DNA of 64,000 bases from Pontibacter harenae (GCF_020907245.1 NZ_JAJJWH010000011.1:62001-126000); one strand, 5' to 3'; counted from the first letter of the stretch, positions 8,206 to 17,350 are shown. Made by a program: numbers and translations. Notes: generated from the letters alone by a model not told the origin.

Positions 8206-9561
8206 TTGAAAAAACAGTATCAACATATAGTTAGCCGCAACCTTTACTGGCTTTTAAATGCTGTGCTGCTGCAAAGCTGCCTTGTACAACGCCTGGACCA
8301 TACTCCTTATCAACAGACGGATTATTACCGCTCCACGTTAGCTGAGGTACAGAAGCAAACTACAACAGCAATAGAGGCGGATACCTTGCAAGTAGGCTGG
8401 GCTAAAGTAAACATTACGCCACCTGTAGGCACACCTATGGCTGGCTACGGTAAGCGGCTCGGCATGAAGTATGAGCAGGTGCACGATTCGACTTGGGTTC
8501 GTACGTTTGCTTTCAGCAACGGTAGCAACAAAGCATACTTTGTTACCTTGGATATGCTGATCGTGCCGATGAGCGTTACAGCGGCATTGGAAAAGGAGTA
8601 CCCAAAACTAGGTATAAAGCCCGAACAGGTATATCTTTCTGCCACACATACCCACACTAGTTTTGGTGGTTGGGCTAAAAAGCTGGCTGGTCGCCTGATG
8701 GCAGGCAAGTATAAAAAGCAGGTAGTCGCACAAACGGTACAGCATATTATTCAGAGTATAAAACAGGCCGAAGCAAATTTACAACCTACTCGCCTGAGCT
8801 ATGGCCAAGCAAGCGCAGCTGGTTTTGTACGAAACCGCCTAACAGGTTCCTCCACCACCCTCGACTCTACCTTACGCTTTATAAAGTTTGAGCAACTTAA
8901 TGGGCAGACTGCACTATTATGCACCTTTTCAGGCCACCCTACTATTTTACCTTCTATGCAACCTATACTCTCCAGAGATTACCCAGGCGAGTTGGTAAAG
9001 GAACTTGAACGTACAGTAGACTTTGCAGCTTTTTCGGCAGGCGCTGTGGGTAGTCACCAAACTGTTTACCAGCACGGCGGTAGCTTTGAAAGTACAGAAC
9101 AGGTAGGAAAAGAACTAGCGCAGCTTATACTCAAAGCCTCAGCCTCGTTACCACTGGCCCACACTACTCATTTGCAATCGGTGCGTGTTCCGTTGTATCT
9201 GCCAGAACCACAATGGAGAATAGGTGAAAATAAACGCTTTGCACCACTTCTCTTTAACACCTTTTTCGGAAAGTATGAGGCGTACCTCACAAGCCTGCAG
9301 GTAGGAGATATTGTCTTTTTAGGCGTGCCAGCAGACTATTCTGGGGAGTTTATGGAAAATTTGCAAGCAACTGCCTCTGAACTGCAGAAGCAACTGGTAG
9401 TTACCAGCTTTAATGGCAGCTACCTTGGCTACGTTGTTCCAGAAGAGCACTACCCACTCAAGAAATACGAAGTGCGAGACATGAACTTTTATGGTCCCCA
9501 AAGCGGCACCTATATTACAGAGATGCTTTCGAAACTGCTACGCCTAAACCTGAAGCAGTAG
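8206..9561 (+). CDS. Neutral/alkaline non-lysosomal ceramidase-like lipoprotein
   Basis: The 451-residue product begins with a TTG codon (no ATG is available before the conserved part). The N-terminus is signal-like, with LQSC as a possible lipobox at about Cys25. The conserved part starts at about residue 65 (VGWAKVNITPPVGTPMAGYGKR) and continues with SATHTHTSFGG, TFSGHPT and FSAGAVGSHQ. These match the N-terminal domain of neutral ceramidases, in which the histidines bind the active-site metal. Ceramidases cleave the amide bond of ceramide; Bacteroidota often make sphingolipids, but other amide substrates are possible. It is shorter than full neutral ceramidases (about 650-700 residues) and appears to lack the C-terminal immunoglobulin-like domain, so it may be a related amidohydrolase. 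Confidence 0.75.
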   Translation: MKKQYQHIVSRNLYWLLNAVLLQSCLVQRLDHTPYQQTDYYRSTLAEVQKQTTTAIEADTLQVGWAKVNITPPVGTPMAGYGKRLGMKYEQVHDSTWVRTFAFSNGSNKAYFVTLDMLIVPMSVTAALEKEYPKLGIKPEQVYLSATHTHTSFGGWAKKLAGRLMAGKYKKQVVAQTVQHIIQSIKQAEANLQPTRLSYGQASAAGFVRNRLTGSSTTLDSTLRFIKFEQLNGQTALLCTFSGHPTILPSMQPILSRDYPGELVKELERTVDFAAFSAGAVGSHQTVYQHGGSFESTEQVGKELAQLILKASASLPLAHTTHLQSVRVPLYLPEPQWRIGENKRFAPLLFNTFFGKYEAYLTSLQVGDIVFLGVPADYSGEFMENLQATASELQKQLVVTSFNGSYLGYVVPEEHYPLKKYEVRDMNFYGPQSGTYITEMLSKLLRLNLKQ

Positions 9562-9749
9562 CCATCGGTATTCAGTACAATTAATAAAACAAGAGTAGCT
9601 ACAACTAAAATACTATTCAAATTTATTTATTCAACCAATTTAAAACAATTATATTATAATAATACAAAACAATAAGATCTAACATCAGTTTAATTAAGTA
9701 TAGCATAAGCAAAATCAGCTCTGCACATATACAATTTAATACTGACGTT

Positions 9750-9983
9750 ATGGAACCATTCACTATAAATATTTTAAATATACTTTTACTAGCAACTATA
9801 GCATTGTACCTGGCACTGCTTGGCTTTATTCTTACCTGGGTCTATTTCGATGCAGAACAGCGCGGTGTAAACGGATTTATGATTGTTGCACTAACATTTT
9901 TCTCAGGAACGATTTTTGGCACACTAGCCTGGCTCGTTTTAAGACCTCGTTTACAACCACAGCCTATCCCTGTCAGAAGCTAA
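9750..9983 (+). CDS. Small two-helix membrane protein, PLD-nuclease N-terminal-like
   Basis: The 77-residue product has two hydrophobic segments (about residues 7-32 and 42-64) with a loop reading WVYFDAEQRGVNGF between them. That spacing and the Y-x-DA-x-x-RG motif resemble the short PLDc_N-type membrane module found alone or at the N-terminus of cardiolipin-synthase-like proteins. It probably sits in the inner membrane; the function is unknown. It is a single gene between the ceramidase-like gene and the alpha/beta hydrolase. Confidence 0.6.
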   Translation: MEPFTINILNILLLATIALYLALLGFILTWVYFDAEQRGVNGFMIVALTFFSGTIFGTLAWLVLRPRLQPQPIPVRS

Positions 9984-10040
9984 CCTTTAGGTCAAGCACA
10001 AAGCAGTATAATACCAGCAGCGAATGAGCGGTAGAAATCT

Positions 10041-10048
10041 TATCTTTG
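10041..10048 (+). promoter_or_regulatory. Candidate -7 element upstream of alpha/beta hydrolase
   Basis: TATCTTTG is an exact TAnnTTTG match 91 bp upstream of the hydrolase start. No matching -33 word is evident. Confidence 0.45.
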
Positions 10049-10138
10049 AATAAAGGAGGAGAAGCCGCTGATTCGCTGCTTTTTTATCTCCTCGACAAGT
10101 GGAGCTAATGCTTCTTTTTTACCGCCCCAGAACTCACA

Positions 10139-11041
10139 ATGCAACAAGAATCTATTTATATACCTGTTACCCCCACCGACACGCTGCACCTGAAACGGTT
10201 CTATACCGACAAAGGCGGAGCACCTGTCTTTCTTGTGCATGGCTCCATAGAAAACGGACACATTTTCTATTCTAAATCAGGAAAAGGCTTTGCTCCTTTT
10301 CTGGCAAAGCAAGGTCACGATGTGTTTGTGGCCGACCTCAGAGGCCGCGGCAAAAGCAAACCATCTATTTCTAGCAGATCAGATTTTGGATTAACACATA
10401 CACTTCAGGAGGACTTTCCTGCCTTTATCAGCAAAATAAAAGAACTAAAAGGCGACGTGCCGCAATATTGGGGTGCCCACTCCTGGGGAGGGGTATTAAT
10501 GCTGGCTTACCTGACAAGCCCTATAGTTGCAGTTCAGGTGCGTGCTATGGCTTTTTTCGGCAGCAAGCGGCGTATCAGTATCTGGAGCTTAAAAAGACTT
10601 TTGATGATAGGTGTAGTTTGGAACTGGTTCTCGAAAGCAGTGATTGCAGCAATAGGCTGGTTACCCGCAAAAAAACTACGTATTGGTTCAGACAGCGAAA
10701 CACGCCTCACCCACAAGCAAACCCTCGAATGGGTAGTACGGAAAAAGTGGCTAGACTGGAAGGATTGCTTCAACTACGCCGCTGCGCTGCAACAGATGCA
10801 CCTCCCGCCTACATTGTACCTAACAGGAGTAAATGACGATGTGCTGGGGCACCCGACAGTTGTGGAGAAACTAATGCAGGAAACGGGTAGCAAGAACAGT
10901 GCATTTCATGTAGTTAGCAAAGCCAACGGAAACCTGCACAACTACAACCACATTAGCCTGCTCACGCATGCCGATGCGCCCAAAGACCACTTCCTGCAAG
11001 TAGTGCAGTGGTTTAAACAAGCAGGAGCATTTGCATACTAA
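10139..11041 (+). CDS. Alpha/beta hydrolase
   Basis: The 300-residue cytoplasmic protein has the oxyanion-hole motif VHGS at about residues 33-36 and DLRGRGKS at about 66-73. The nucleophile elbow is AHSWGG, with Ser115 in place. An acid in the ...GVNDDVLGHP segment and a C-terminal histidine (HNYNH) complete a plausible triad. These are hallmarks of esterase- or lipase-like serine hydrolases. The substrate is unknown. The first elbow glycine is replaced by alanine, which is tolerated in several families. Confidence 0.8.
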   Translation: MQQESIYIPVTPTDTLHLKRFYTDKGGAPVFLVHGSIENGHIFYSKSGKGFAPFLAKQGHDVFVADLRGRGKSKPSISSRSDFGLTHTLQEDFPAFISKIKELKGDVPQYWGAHSWGGVLMLAYLTSPIVAVQVRAMAFFGSKRRISIWSLKRLLMIGVVWNWFSKAVIAAIGWLPAKKLRIGSDSETRLTHKQTLEWVVRKKWLDWKDCFNYAAALQQMHLPPTLYLTGVNDDVLGHPTVVEKLMQETGSKNSAFHVVSKANGNLHNYNHISLLTHADAPKDHFLQVVQWFKQAGAFAY

Positions 11042-11124
11042 GCCAGCCTTGAATACGTTGGGGAACTGATACGGCTTTCCGTTTTTTCTGCTTACTTTGC
11101 AATAACTACTTTCCTTACAACATT

Positions 11125-11694
11125 ATGAAATCCACCTTTACCCTTATGCTCAGTTTTGTAGTGGGCGCCCTGCTTTTTTCATCATGCGACAAATGTGATG
11201 AGGTTAAATACTCTCGAGCAACTACAGATGACCTAGAGTGGCTTGTGTACGGACAAGATGACTCTATTAAATTTGTGAACCAGGATAATGTGCTGCTCAC
11301 GTTTACGCGTGTAAATGCGACAGAAAACCAATTGCCTGGTGAAGGTTATTCAGCTTCTGACGAATGTATAGAGAAGGTTGATGTGCAGCACCTTGTAACT
11401 ATGCAGGATTTAAAAAACCAGCACCCGACCTTTGGAACAGCTGTAACCAGATCATCCGATAAGTTGAAGGTGAACGTTATGCTCGAAAGCCGGGGGATGC
11501 ATGAAATAAATGTAGAAAACCCAGACTTTGAAACACTAGAGGTAAATGGGCAAAACTACAGCAATGTATATGAAATAACAGCCGACAGCACCAGAACATA
11601 TAGTTTGAAGCGTTTGCTGTTTAACAAATCTCATGGAGTTCTGTACTATGAGCTTTATGACAGAAGAGAGTATAAACTTGTAAGTGATCAATAA
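11125..11694 (+). CDS. Hypothetical lipoprotein
   Basis: The 189-residue product has a lipoprotein signal ending LFSSC (Cys at about residue 21) followed by DKCDEV. The rest is polar with alternating beta-strand pattern and no recognised domain. A GCTTACTTTG word about 25-35 bp before the start is a near match to the -7 consensus. The stop codon touches the 16-bp terminator shared with the convergent peroxiredoxin gene. Confidence 0.65.
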   Translation: MKSTFTLMLSFVVGALLFSSCDKCDEVKYSRATTDDLEWLVYGQDDSIKFVNQDNVLLTFTRVNATENQLPGEGYSASDECIEKVDVQHLVTMQDLKNQHPTFGTAVTRSSDKLKVNVMLESRGMHEINVENPDFETLEVNGQNYSNVYEITADSTRTYSLKRLLFNKSHGVLYYELYDRREYKLVSDQ

Positions 11695-11729
11695 AAGCAA
11701 AGGCCCGTTCAAGAACGGGCCTTTGCTTT
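11694..11729. terminator. Bidirectional terminator between lipoprotein and peroxiredoxin genes
   Basis: A perfect 16-bp stem (11694-11709 with 11714-11729) has a CAAG loop, with A-rich 5' and T-rich 3' arms. It overlaps the last bases of both convergent genes and should terminate both. Confidence 0.9.
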
Positions 11730-12207
11730 ATGCTTGTACTTTTTCCTTTTTTCGCAATGTTCGGAGCACCATCAAAGCATTGTCTACATGCTCTAGTGGT
11801 TTGTTAAACGAGTTGTGAATATAACGTACAATTCCTTTCTGATCTATGACGTAAGTAACACGCCCAGGTAAAATACCGAATTTCCGTGGTACGCCGTACA
11901 AACTCCTAAGTTGGCTATCTTCATCGCTCAAAAGCACAAACGGGAGATGATAGACTCGCTCAAACCTTTTGTGCGATTCTAAACTGTTAGAACTAATACC
12001 TACTACTTCGGCACCAAGTTCTTTAAACGCATCGTACTGGTCTCTAAACTCGCATGCCTGCTTTGTGCAGCCAGAGGTATTATCGCGAGGATAAAAGTAA
12101 AGCACCACACTGTGCTCCTTTAGCACCTCATACAGTCGAAAGAACCGGCCATCTTTTCGCATTAACTCAAAATCAGGAGCTTTATCTCCTATATTCAAAG
12201 TGTCCAT
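11728..12207 (-). CDS. bcp: Thioredoxin-dependent peroxiredoxin (BCP/PrxQ type)
   Basis: The 159-residue product has the typical PrxQ length and N-terminus (GDKAPDFEL). The peroxidatic cysteine is Cys47 in the motif NTSGCTKQACEF, and the resolving cysteine is Cys52, five residues later, as in atypical two-cysteine BCP. FYPRDNTSG matches the family. It reduces hydrogen peroxide and organic hydroperoxides in the cytoplasm using thioredoxin. A consensus -7 word lies at 12236-12243, about 30 bp before the start codon. Confidence 0.92.
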   Translation of the reverse strand: MDTLNIGDKAPDFELMRKDGRFFRLYEVLKEHSVVLYFYPRDNTSGCTKQACEFRDQYDAFKELGAEVVGISSNSLESHKRFERVYHLPFVLLSDEDSQLRSLYGVPRKFGILPGRVTYVIDQKGIVRYIHNSFNKPLEHVDNALMVLRTLRKKEKVQA

Positions 12208-12235
12208 TCCCTACAGATTTTTCTCTAAACTCTCG

Positions 12236-12243
12236 CAAATATA
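12236..12243 (-). promoter_or_regulatory. Candidate -7 element for bcp
   Basis: The minus strand reads TATATTTG, an exact TAnnTTTG match 29 bp upstream of the bcp start codon, a normal distance for a short leader. Confidence 0.55.
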
Positions 12244-12385
12244 AACAAGAATGGTTTAAAAATGTTCCATCCAGCACACTTGTTGAGTAGTAGACAGCTT
12301 TGGGATAAGTAAAACAACCTTTCCACGGTATAGAGCCTGAAAATGTGTAAGCAGAAGGAATACTACTCTTACATGCCACCTGTTT

Positions 12386-13072
12386 TTAAGAATCCCCCTC
12401 CAGATCCTGCAAAGGCTGCATAAAGAAATCGTTTAGCGGCTTTAGTGCTTTGAACCCGTCAAGCACTTCATCTATAAAATCGGAGCTTAACACTGTTTTA
12501 TCAGAAAGAGGCATGATGGCATTCCAGCTTTTGAATCGAAGATATTCTATGGCGGGGTTGTCTTTGTCATAGCCTTTCGGGGTAGTTTTTAGCTGCTCTC
12601 CCTGCAAAGGTCCGAAACGCTTCACAAAATCCTCGGCTTCAATGATACTTTTGAGCTCGTTTAGGTTATAATCAATCTCTTGGCGCACAACCTTAAGCTG
12701 CGCCGCAGGCGGGTACCAAATACCTCCTGCCAAAAAAGATTTATTTTTACCAGCCAAATGCAGGTAGTACCCAGGGTTGATGGATTTCCTGCCCCCTTCG
12801 GCCAGATAGGCGCCAAAATGATCTTTATAAGGACGTTTGTCGGTGGAGAAGCGAACATCTCGGTAAATCCGAAACACCAGGTCTTTGCCTTGCTGCCCTT
12901 GTGCAGCAGGGTCGAAATGCTGCACTTCCTTTACTAGTTCGTCTAAAAAAAGAATATAGTCTTTACGAGCTGCTTCGTATTTTTTCTTGTGTTCCGCAAA
13001 CCATTCGCGGGTATTATGTTCTACCAGATCGGCTAAAAATTCAAGCGTAGCTTTATTTATAGTTGTTGACAT
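12386..13072 (-). CDS. DUF2461 / TIGR02453 family protein
   Basis: The 228-residue product matches the DUF2461 pattern: TLEFLADLVEHNTREWFAEHKKKYE at the start, then FRIYRDVRFSTDKRPYKDHFGAYL and PGYYLHLAGK. It is a widespread cytoplasmic family with no established biochemical role. A consensus -7 word is at 13093-13100, 21 bp before the start codon. It appears to be a single gene. Confidence 0.88.
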   Translation of the reverse strand: MSTTINKATLEFLADLVEHNTREWFAEHKKKYEAARKDYILFLDELVKEVQHFDPAAQGQQGKDLVFRIYRDVRFSTDKRPYKDHFGAYLAEGGRKSINPGYYLHLAGKNKSFLAGGIWYPPAAQLKVVRQEIDYNLNELKSIIEAEDFVKRFGPLQGEQLKTTPKGYDKDNPAIEYLRFKSWNAIMPLSDKTVLSSDFIDEVLDGFKALKPLNDFFMQPLQDLEGDS

Positions 13073-13092
13073 TTCTTGATTAAGGTTTCACG

Positions 13093-13100
13093 CAAATTTA
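13093..13100 (-). promoter_or_regulatory. Candidate -7 element for DUF2461 gene
   Basis: The minus strand reads TAAATTTG, matching TAnnTTTG, 21 bp before the start codon at 13072. Confidence 0.45.
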
Positions 13101-13125
13101 TAGTTCTTACGTTATACCTGTCATT

Positions 13126-13737
13126 TTAGCCGCTCATATTCAGCCACTGCTCTGGCTTTTCCAGGTCTTCTAGGTAATCTACATCTTTAAGTGTGGGCAA
13201 AAGACTGTACGTTATTTCCAACCGCTCTATATCCTCTATTGTGGCAGTAAAAACCTGATCTGTGCTCCAATGTTTGTTCTGGAAAAAATCTGGGTACAGA
13301 CGATTCATTCCTAGAAGATAGTAACCACCATCCACCGCTGGGCCTATCACCACATCATGCGTTTGCAGTTCATCAAAGGCCTGCTCTATAATCTCCTGCT
13401 TAAGTTGCTGGCAATCACTCCCAATTATCACCACTGATTCGTATGCTTCAGCAAACGCAGCCTCAAAAGCAGCGAGCATTTTTTCGCCTAAATCACCCGA
13501 AGGCTGTAGCTTTTTATGGTGATAGGCATATGGCCACAGGTCATGTTCTTCAACTCTTTCGGCATAGTACACCACCTTATCTGCTTCAACATGTTGTGTA
13601 ACAGTTTGCGTGTGCTCAAGCAGATACAGGTATATTTGGAGTGCTTTTTCCTCACCAACTGATGCTGCCAATCGCGTCTTCACCTTACCTAGTTCAGGAT
13701 TGCGCACAAACACCATTATCAGCTTTTTATTTTTCAT
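13126..13737 (-). CDS. DUF2064 / TIGR04282 arsenosugar-associated glycosyltransferase
   Basis: I place the start at the ATG at 13737 (MKNKKLIMVFVRNPELGKVKTRLA), because the family begins right at this nucleotide-binding motif; the open frame extends 17 codons further upstream. The 203-residue protein has the GSDCQQL and VIGPAVDGGYYLLGM motifs of the nucleotidyltransferase-like DUF2064 fold, called rSAM/selenodomain-associated transferase 1. The family co-occurs with ArsS and is assigned to arsenosugar synthesis. It lies 126 bp downstream of arsS on the same strand. A second DUF2064 copy is at 15423-16142. Confidence 0.85.
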   Translation of the reverse strand: MKNKKLIMVFVRNPELGKVKTRLAASVGEEKALQIYLYLLEHTQTVTQHVEADKVVYYAERVEEHDLWPYAYHHKKLQPSGDLGEKMLAAFEAAFAEAYESVVIIGSDCQQLKQEIIEQAFDELQTHDVVIGPAVDGGYYLLGMNRLYPDFFQNKHWSTDQVFTATIEDIERLEITYSLLPTLKDVDYLEDLEKPEQWLNMSG

Positions 13738-13863
13738 ATCGTATGGATTCACTCTCCTGTCAACAGCCACTTCAGCTGCAAAGGGCAACGTTCCTTAAGA
13801 AAAAATGACAGCGCAAGTCAACTTTAGTTGAGAAAGTTGAGTCAAGCCTTATATAATTGGAAT

Positions 13864-14931
13864 TTACTTTACTGTTTCCCCGCCGCAGCTTGAGCCTGCT
13901 CCTGCCGTGCAGCCGTAGCAATGCTGGTTCAACACAATGTTTCGCTCGTCCAGGGCTGCTACATCAAAATCACGGATATGTTGCGGAGCCGATTGCGCCA
14001 CTTTCAACTCCAGCATTTGGTTAAAATCGCAATCGTAAAGGTAGCCATCCCAACCCACCGATATCGTGTTCCGACACATTACACCTGTCGCTGCTGCTGG
14101 GTTGAAAGCATCAATCAGCTTATGCATATAGCTCTCATAGTTACCGCTGTTCACCAGATAATCCAGGTAGCGGCTAATAGGAAGATTAGTGATGCAAAAC
14201 AGGCTGTTAAACTCGATATCGTACCCGTTTTTGAGCCTCCGCTTAAACTCCGCCTCCAACGACTGCTGTCCGCTTGGCAGAAACGCGCCCGAAGGGTTGT
14301 ACACCAAGTCCAGCACCAAGCCACTGCCCTCTTTACCATAGCCCACCTCATTCAGCATCTGCAACGCCTTTATCGATTTTTCGAACACACCGTCTCCTCG
14401 CTGGGCATCGGTACGGGAGGCCAAAAAGTAGGGCAACGAAGAAACCACATGCACCTGGTGCTCTTTAAAGAAAAGCGGCAGGTCGTGGTACTTTTTGTTA
14501 GCCAGAATAATAGTAAGATTGCACCGCACCATCACCTGCTTACCCAGCTTAGAAAGTTCTTCTACAAACCATCTAAAGTTGGGATTCATCTCAGGTGCTC
14601 CGCCTGTTAAATCTACGGTCGTAATTTGCGGTGCTGCTTTTAGAGAATCGAGGCAAAGCTGCATGGTTTGCGCTGTCATGATCTCCTTCCGATCGGGACC
14701 TGCATCTACGTGGCAGTGCTTGCAAACCTGGTTGCACATTTTGCCAACATTAATCTGGAGTATAGTAGAGCCAGTCGGTTTGAGTGGGTACAGGTCGTGC
14801 TGCAGCAGTTTTTCGGCAAACACAGGAAACTGGTCTCCGTGCAAGGCAGGCTGCTGCAACACGTTTAATTGCAGTGCAGGATCGGACAGTTCATGTTGCT
14901 GGCCCTGTAAAGATCTAACAGATTTCAGCAT
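13864..14931 (-). CDS. arsS: Arsenosugar biosynthesis radical SAM protein ArsS
   Basis: The 355-residue product has the radical SAM cluster motif CNQVCKHC (Cys66, Cys70, Cys73) and DLTGGAPEMNP shortly after. Its C-terminal domain ends CYGCTAGAGSSCGG, the cysteine-rich region that carries selenocysteine in some relatives (TIGR04167). ArsS is linked to conversion of a methylated arsenical, via 5'-deoxyadenosyl transfer, to dimethylarsinoyl nucleoside and sugars. Its start is 3 bp from the stop of the AhpD-like gene, so they are co-transcribed. No arsM methyltransferase is visible in the window. Confidence 0.9.
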   Translation of the reverse strand: MLKSVRSLQGQQHELSDPALQLNVLQQPALHGDQFPVFAEKLLQHDLYPLKPTGSTILQINVGKMCNQVCKHCHVDAGPDRKEIMTAQTMQLCLDSLKAAPQITTVDLTGGAPEMNPNFRWFVEELSKLGKQVMVRCNLTIILANKKYHDLPLFFKEHQVHVVSSLPYFLASRTDAQRGDGVFEKSIKALQMLNEVGYGKEGSGLVLDLVYNPSGAFLPSGQQSLEAEFKRRLKNGYDIEFNSLFCITNLPISRYLDYLVNSGNYESYMHKLIDAFNPAAATGVMCRNTISVGWDGYLYDCDFNQMLELKVAQSAPQHIRDFDVAALDERNIVLNQHCYGCTAGAGSSCGGETVK

Positions 14932-14934
14932 AGG

Positions 14935-15270
14935 CTACATCGTCACTTCTTTTATCTTGTTCATCATTTGCACGCCATGCACCAACGCTGAACCACCCTT
15001 AATGGCTGCCGCCACATGCACAGCCTCCATCATCTGATTTTCGTCGGCTCCTTTTTCTAAACAATCGGTGCTGTAGGCATCAATACAATAGGGACACTGC
15101 ACGGCATGCGCCACAGCTAGTGCTATCAAAGATTTCTCACGAGCCGTTAGCGCTCCTTCTTTGAACACTTCTCCATAGTAGTCGAAGAATTTACTTCCCA
15201 TTTCTGGCTGCAATTCTGATATGCTGCCAAACTTGGCAAGGTCTGCGGGGTTATAGTATGTTTTTTCCAT
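14935..15270 (-). CDS. AhpD/carboxymuconolactone decarboxylase-like protein of arsenosugar cluster
   Basis: The 111-residue helical protein has the AhpD redox motif CPYC (AVQCPYCIDAYS) and AREKSLIALAVAHA. This matches the alkylhydroperoxidase-like family that is consistently adjacent to ArsS. The two cysteines and nearby acidic and histidine residues fit a small peroxidase or disulfide redox role, but its actual reaction in arsenosugar synthesis is not established. It lies directly upstream of arsS with a 3-bp gap. Confidence 0.85.
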   Translation of the reverse strand: MEKTYYNPADLAKFGSISELQPEMGSKFFDYYGEVFKEGALTAREKSLIALAVAHAVQCPYCIDAYSTDCLEKGADENQMMEAVHVAAAIKGGSALVHGVQMMNKIKEVTM

Positions 15271-15422
15271 TTGAATGTATCTGTTGAATTTGCTTTATAA
15301 CAAGAAACTGTCGAAATGTTTTAGATAAGCTATGGATAAGTATAAACAACACACCAGCCAGACAGCTAATACTAGCTCCAAAGCAAAGTGTTTTATACTT
15401 GCTCTAAATAATGGTAGAAATC

Positions 15423-16142
15423 TTAATAAACAGGAGGAGCACGTAAGTGCATATCCCTTACGCTTTGCTCTTGTAATACAAAGCGGGAATTAGAAGGATG
15501 TAAATAGGGGTTTGTCGCCTCTAAAAGAATGGCAAGAAGGTCGCGTTTGAGGTCGCTTAGCACAGGCAGTTCTTGCAGAGCTCGCCTCAGATCAGCGCTG
15601 TTATCAACATCTGACTTTTCATCCAGTTTAAAGAAACAGCCCATACAGCTCTGCTGCCTGAACGAATAGATAGTTAATTCATTCAGCACTTCACTTGTCT
15701 GCCAGTTAAGCATAGAAAATGCCTCAGGGTTAAAGCAGTCTATGTGCATGCCTATGAGGTAAGCGCCGCCATCTTTGGTTGGCCCCACCACCATGTTATG
15801 CTTAAGGAGTTGCTCAGCAGCATTTAGCAAATCTTTTGCCTGTAAGGTAGGGCAATCGCTTCCAACACAGATTACCCGTTGGTAACCCTGCTCAAACACA
15901 TCATGAAAAGCGTTAGACAATTTTTCGCCAAAAGTATAGCCTTGCTGCTCCTCTGATGTGCACACAATGAGTGGCAGCCCCACCTCTTGCAGCATATCTA
16001 GTGTGTAGCACAACAGCGTATGGGCAATCAGGTAATTAGCATCACCACCTCCACTACCAGGCACAAAGTTCTTTTCTACTGCTTCCTGAGTAGCAGTATT
16101 GGTGAAAAGTAGTATGGCGATATCTGAAGTAAGGTTTTGCAA
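15423..16142 (-). CDS. Second DUF2064 glycosyltransferase-like protein
   Basis: The 239-residue protein shares the DUF2064 signature with the gene at 13126: VGSDCPTLQAKDLLNAAEQLL and VVGPTKDGGAYLIGM. The N-terminal motif is altered (IAILLFTNTATQEAVEKNF instead of a FVRNPELGKVKTRL-like segment), so nucleotide binding may differ. It is the first gene of the apparent 16142-to-13126 cluster, 152 bp upstream of the AhpD-like gene. Divergent DUF2064 paralogs of this type occur in Bacteroidota next to ArsS. The substrate is unknown. Confidence 0.75.
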   Translation of the reverse strand: MQNLTSDIAILLFTNTATQEAVEKNFVPGSGGGDANYLIAHTLLCYTLDMLQEVGLPLIVCTSEEQQGYTFGEKLSNAFHDVFEQGYQRVICVGSDCPTLQAKDLLNAAEQLLKHNMVVGPTKDGGAYLIGMHIDCFNPEAFSMLNWQTSEVLNELTIYSFRQQSCMGCFFKLDEKSDVDNSADLRRALQELPVLSDLKRDLLAILLEATNPYLHPSNSRFVLQEQSVRDMHLRAPPVY

Positions 16143-16453
16143 GAGCAGCTTATTTAGCTATTTTAACATTAAACATAATTTTTGGTTACAAAATAGTAAA
16201 ATTACTCCGTTCATGAATGCTGATATAGCAAGTTAACAATATTCTAATATAGCTAATACGATTCCTGAAGTTAATTAAATGTTAAACATTAACTTTCCTT
16301 TAGCTACTGTACAAGTGCTGTGTAAAAAATGGGGGTCTGGCGATAGTGTAAGAAAGGATTATGAAGTAAGGTAATGCACTCAACAGTAGCTGATGAATTA
16401 GGAAAGAAGCAAAAGCCACCGAAGTGATTGCTAAAGAAAGAGCGAAGCAAGGT
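16143..16453. other. Intergenic region without a recognised gene
   Basis: This 311-bp AT-rich stretch contains AATGTT-A-AACATT at about 16275-16290, a short perfect inverted repeat that could be an operator or chance. No terminator with a T-run and no exact promoter word for the gene at 16142 were found. Confidence 0.35.
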
Positions 16454-17218
16454 TTAGCAGTAACCTAAGATTTTGTACACAATAAACCCTGTAACTTCAT
16501 GTATAAGCAGGTGCCACTTTTCGAAGGCACCCACATTTGGTATGATGGTTTCGTCTGGGGTAAAGCGCCTGGGAGTAGAATAAAAATCGGTGCTGTAGAT
16601 AATGGGCTGCAAACCTACTTTTTCGAAACATGCCCTGGACCGGCGCATATGAAAAGCTGAGGTTACCAGCAAAGGCTGTTGCCAATCAGGGTAATCTTTA
16701 AGTAAAGCAGCAGTATTTAGGGCATTTTCGCGTGTATTCCGGCTATTGGCTTCTGTAATGATGTCTTCTTCTGCTACTCCTGCCATCAACAGTATCTTCT
16801 CGATTTGCTCAGCCTCTGGCACCGCATTGCCTGTAACATAACCACTCCCACCCGATATCAGCAAACGTTTTACTTTACCTAAACGGTACAACTGCAGCGG
16901 ATGCAAAAAACGGTCGGCACCTTTATGGGTATGAATTCGATCAGGCATGTCTTCTCTATAACCTGTTACTCCTGATAGTATGACGGCTATCTCATGGTTA
17001 GCAACTTCTGCTACAGGCGTGGCATCTACTTCCCAAGCACGCCATACTTCATTCGCCAGAAAAGGGTTCGAAAACACAAGTAGGATAGCAACCGCAGTAG
17101 CCAAAGAAACCCTTTTCCACTTTGCAGACTTCAGAAAAAGAGCCAGAAACAAAAGCACCAACACCCACAAAAAAGGCATTAGTACAAAGTGTAACATTTT
17201 AGAAAGGATGAAAAACAT
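16454..17218 (-). CDS. YdcF/ElyC-like DUF218 membrane protein
   Basis: The 254-residue product has two N-terminal membrane helices (about residues 8-55) followed by a periplasmic DUF218 domain: VILSGVTGYREDMPDR, LISGGSGYVTG, EANSRNTRENALN and LLVTSAFHMRRS. These motifs define the ElyC/SanA/YdcF family, linked in Escherichia coli to envelope integrity and peptidoglycan precursor metabolism. The start is set by the first helix. Confidence 0.88.
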   Translation of the reverse strand: MFFILSKMLHFVLMPFLWVLVLLFLALFLKSAKWKRVSLATAVAILLVFSNPFLANEVWRAWEVDATPVAEVANHEIAVILSGVTGYREDMPDRIHTHKGADRFLHPLQLYRLGKVKRLLISGGSGYVTGNAVPEAEQIEKILLMAGVAEEDIITEANSRNTRENALNTAALLKDYPDWQQPLLVTSAFHMRRSRACFEKVGLQPIIYSTDFYSTPRRFTPDETIIPNVGAFEKWHLLIHEVTGFIVYKILGYC

Positions 17219-17350
17219 CTAAGCAGGGTCTGGTAATGAGTCGCATCTGCATCGTTATTCTTTTCTTTGCAAATGGTTTTACAGTTCTATCTTGCGCACC
17301 TATAAATTCAGCACAATATATAAAATGGCTTCCACAAAATAACACACGAT

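Noticed and set aside
16275-16290. AATGTT-A-AACATT inverted repeat as an operator
   Set aside because: It is short and AT-rich, and similar words occur near 16165 and 36812, so chance is likely.
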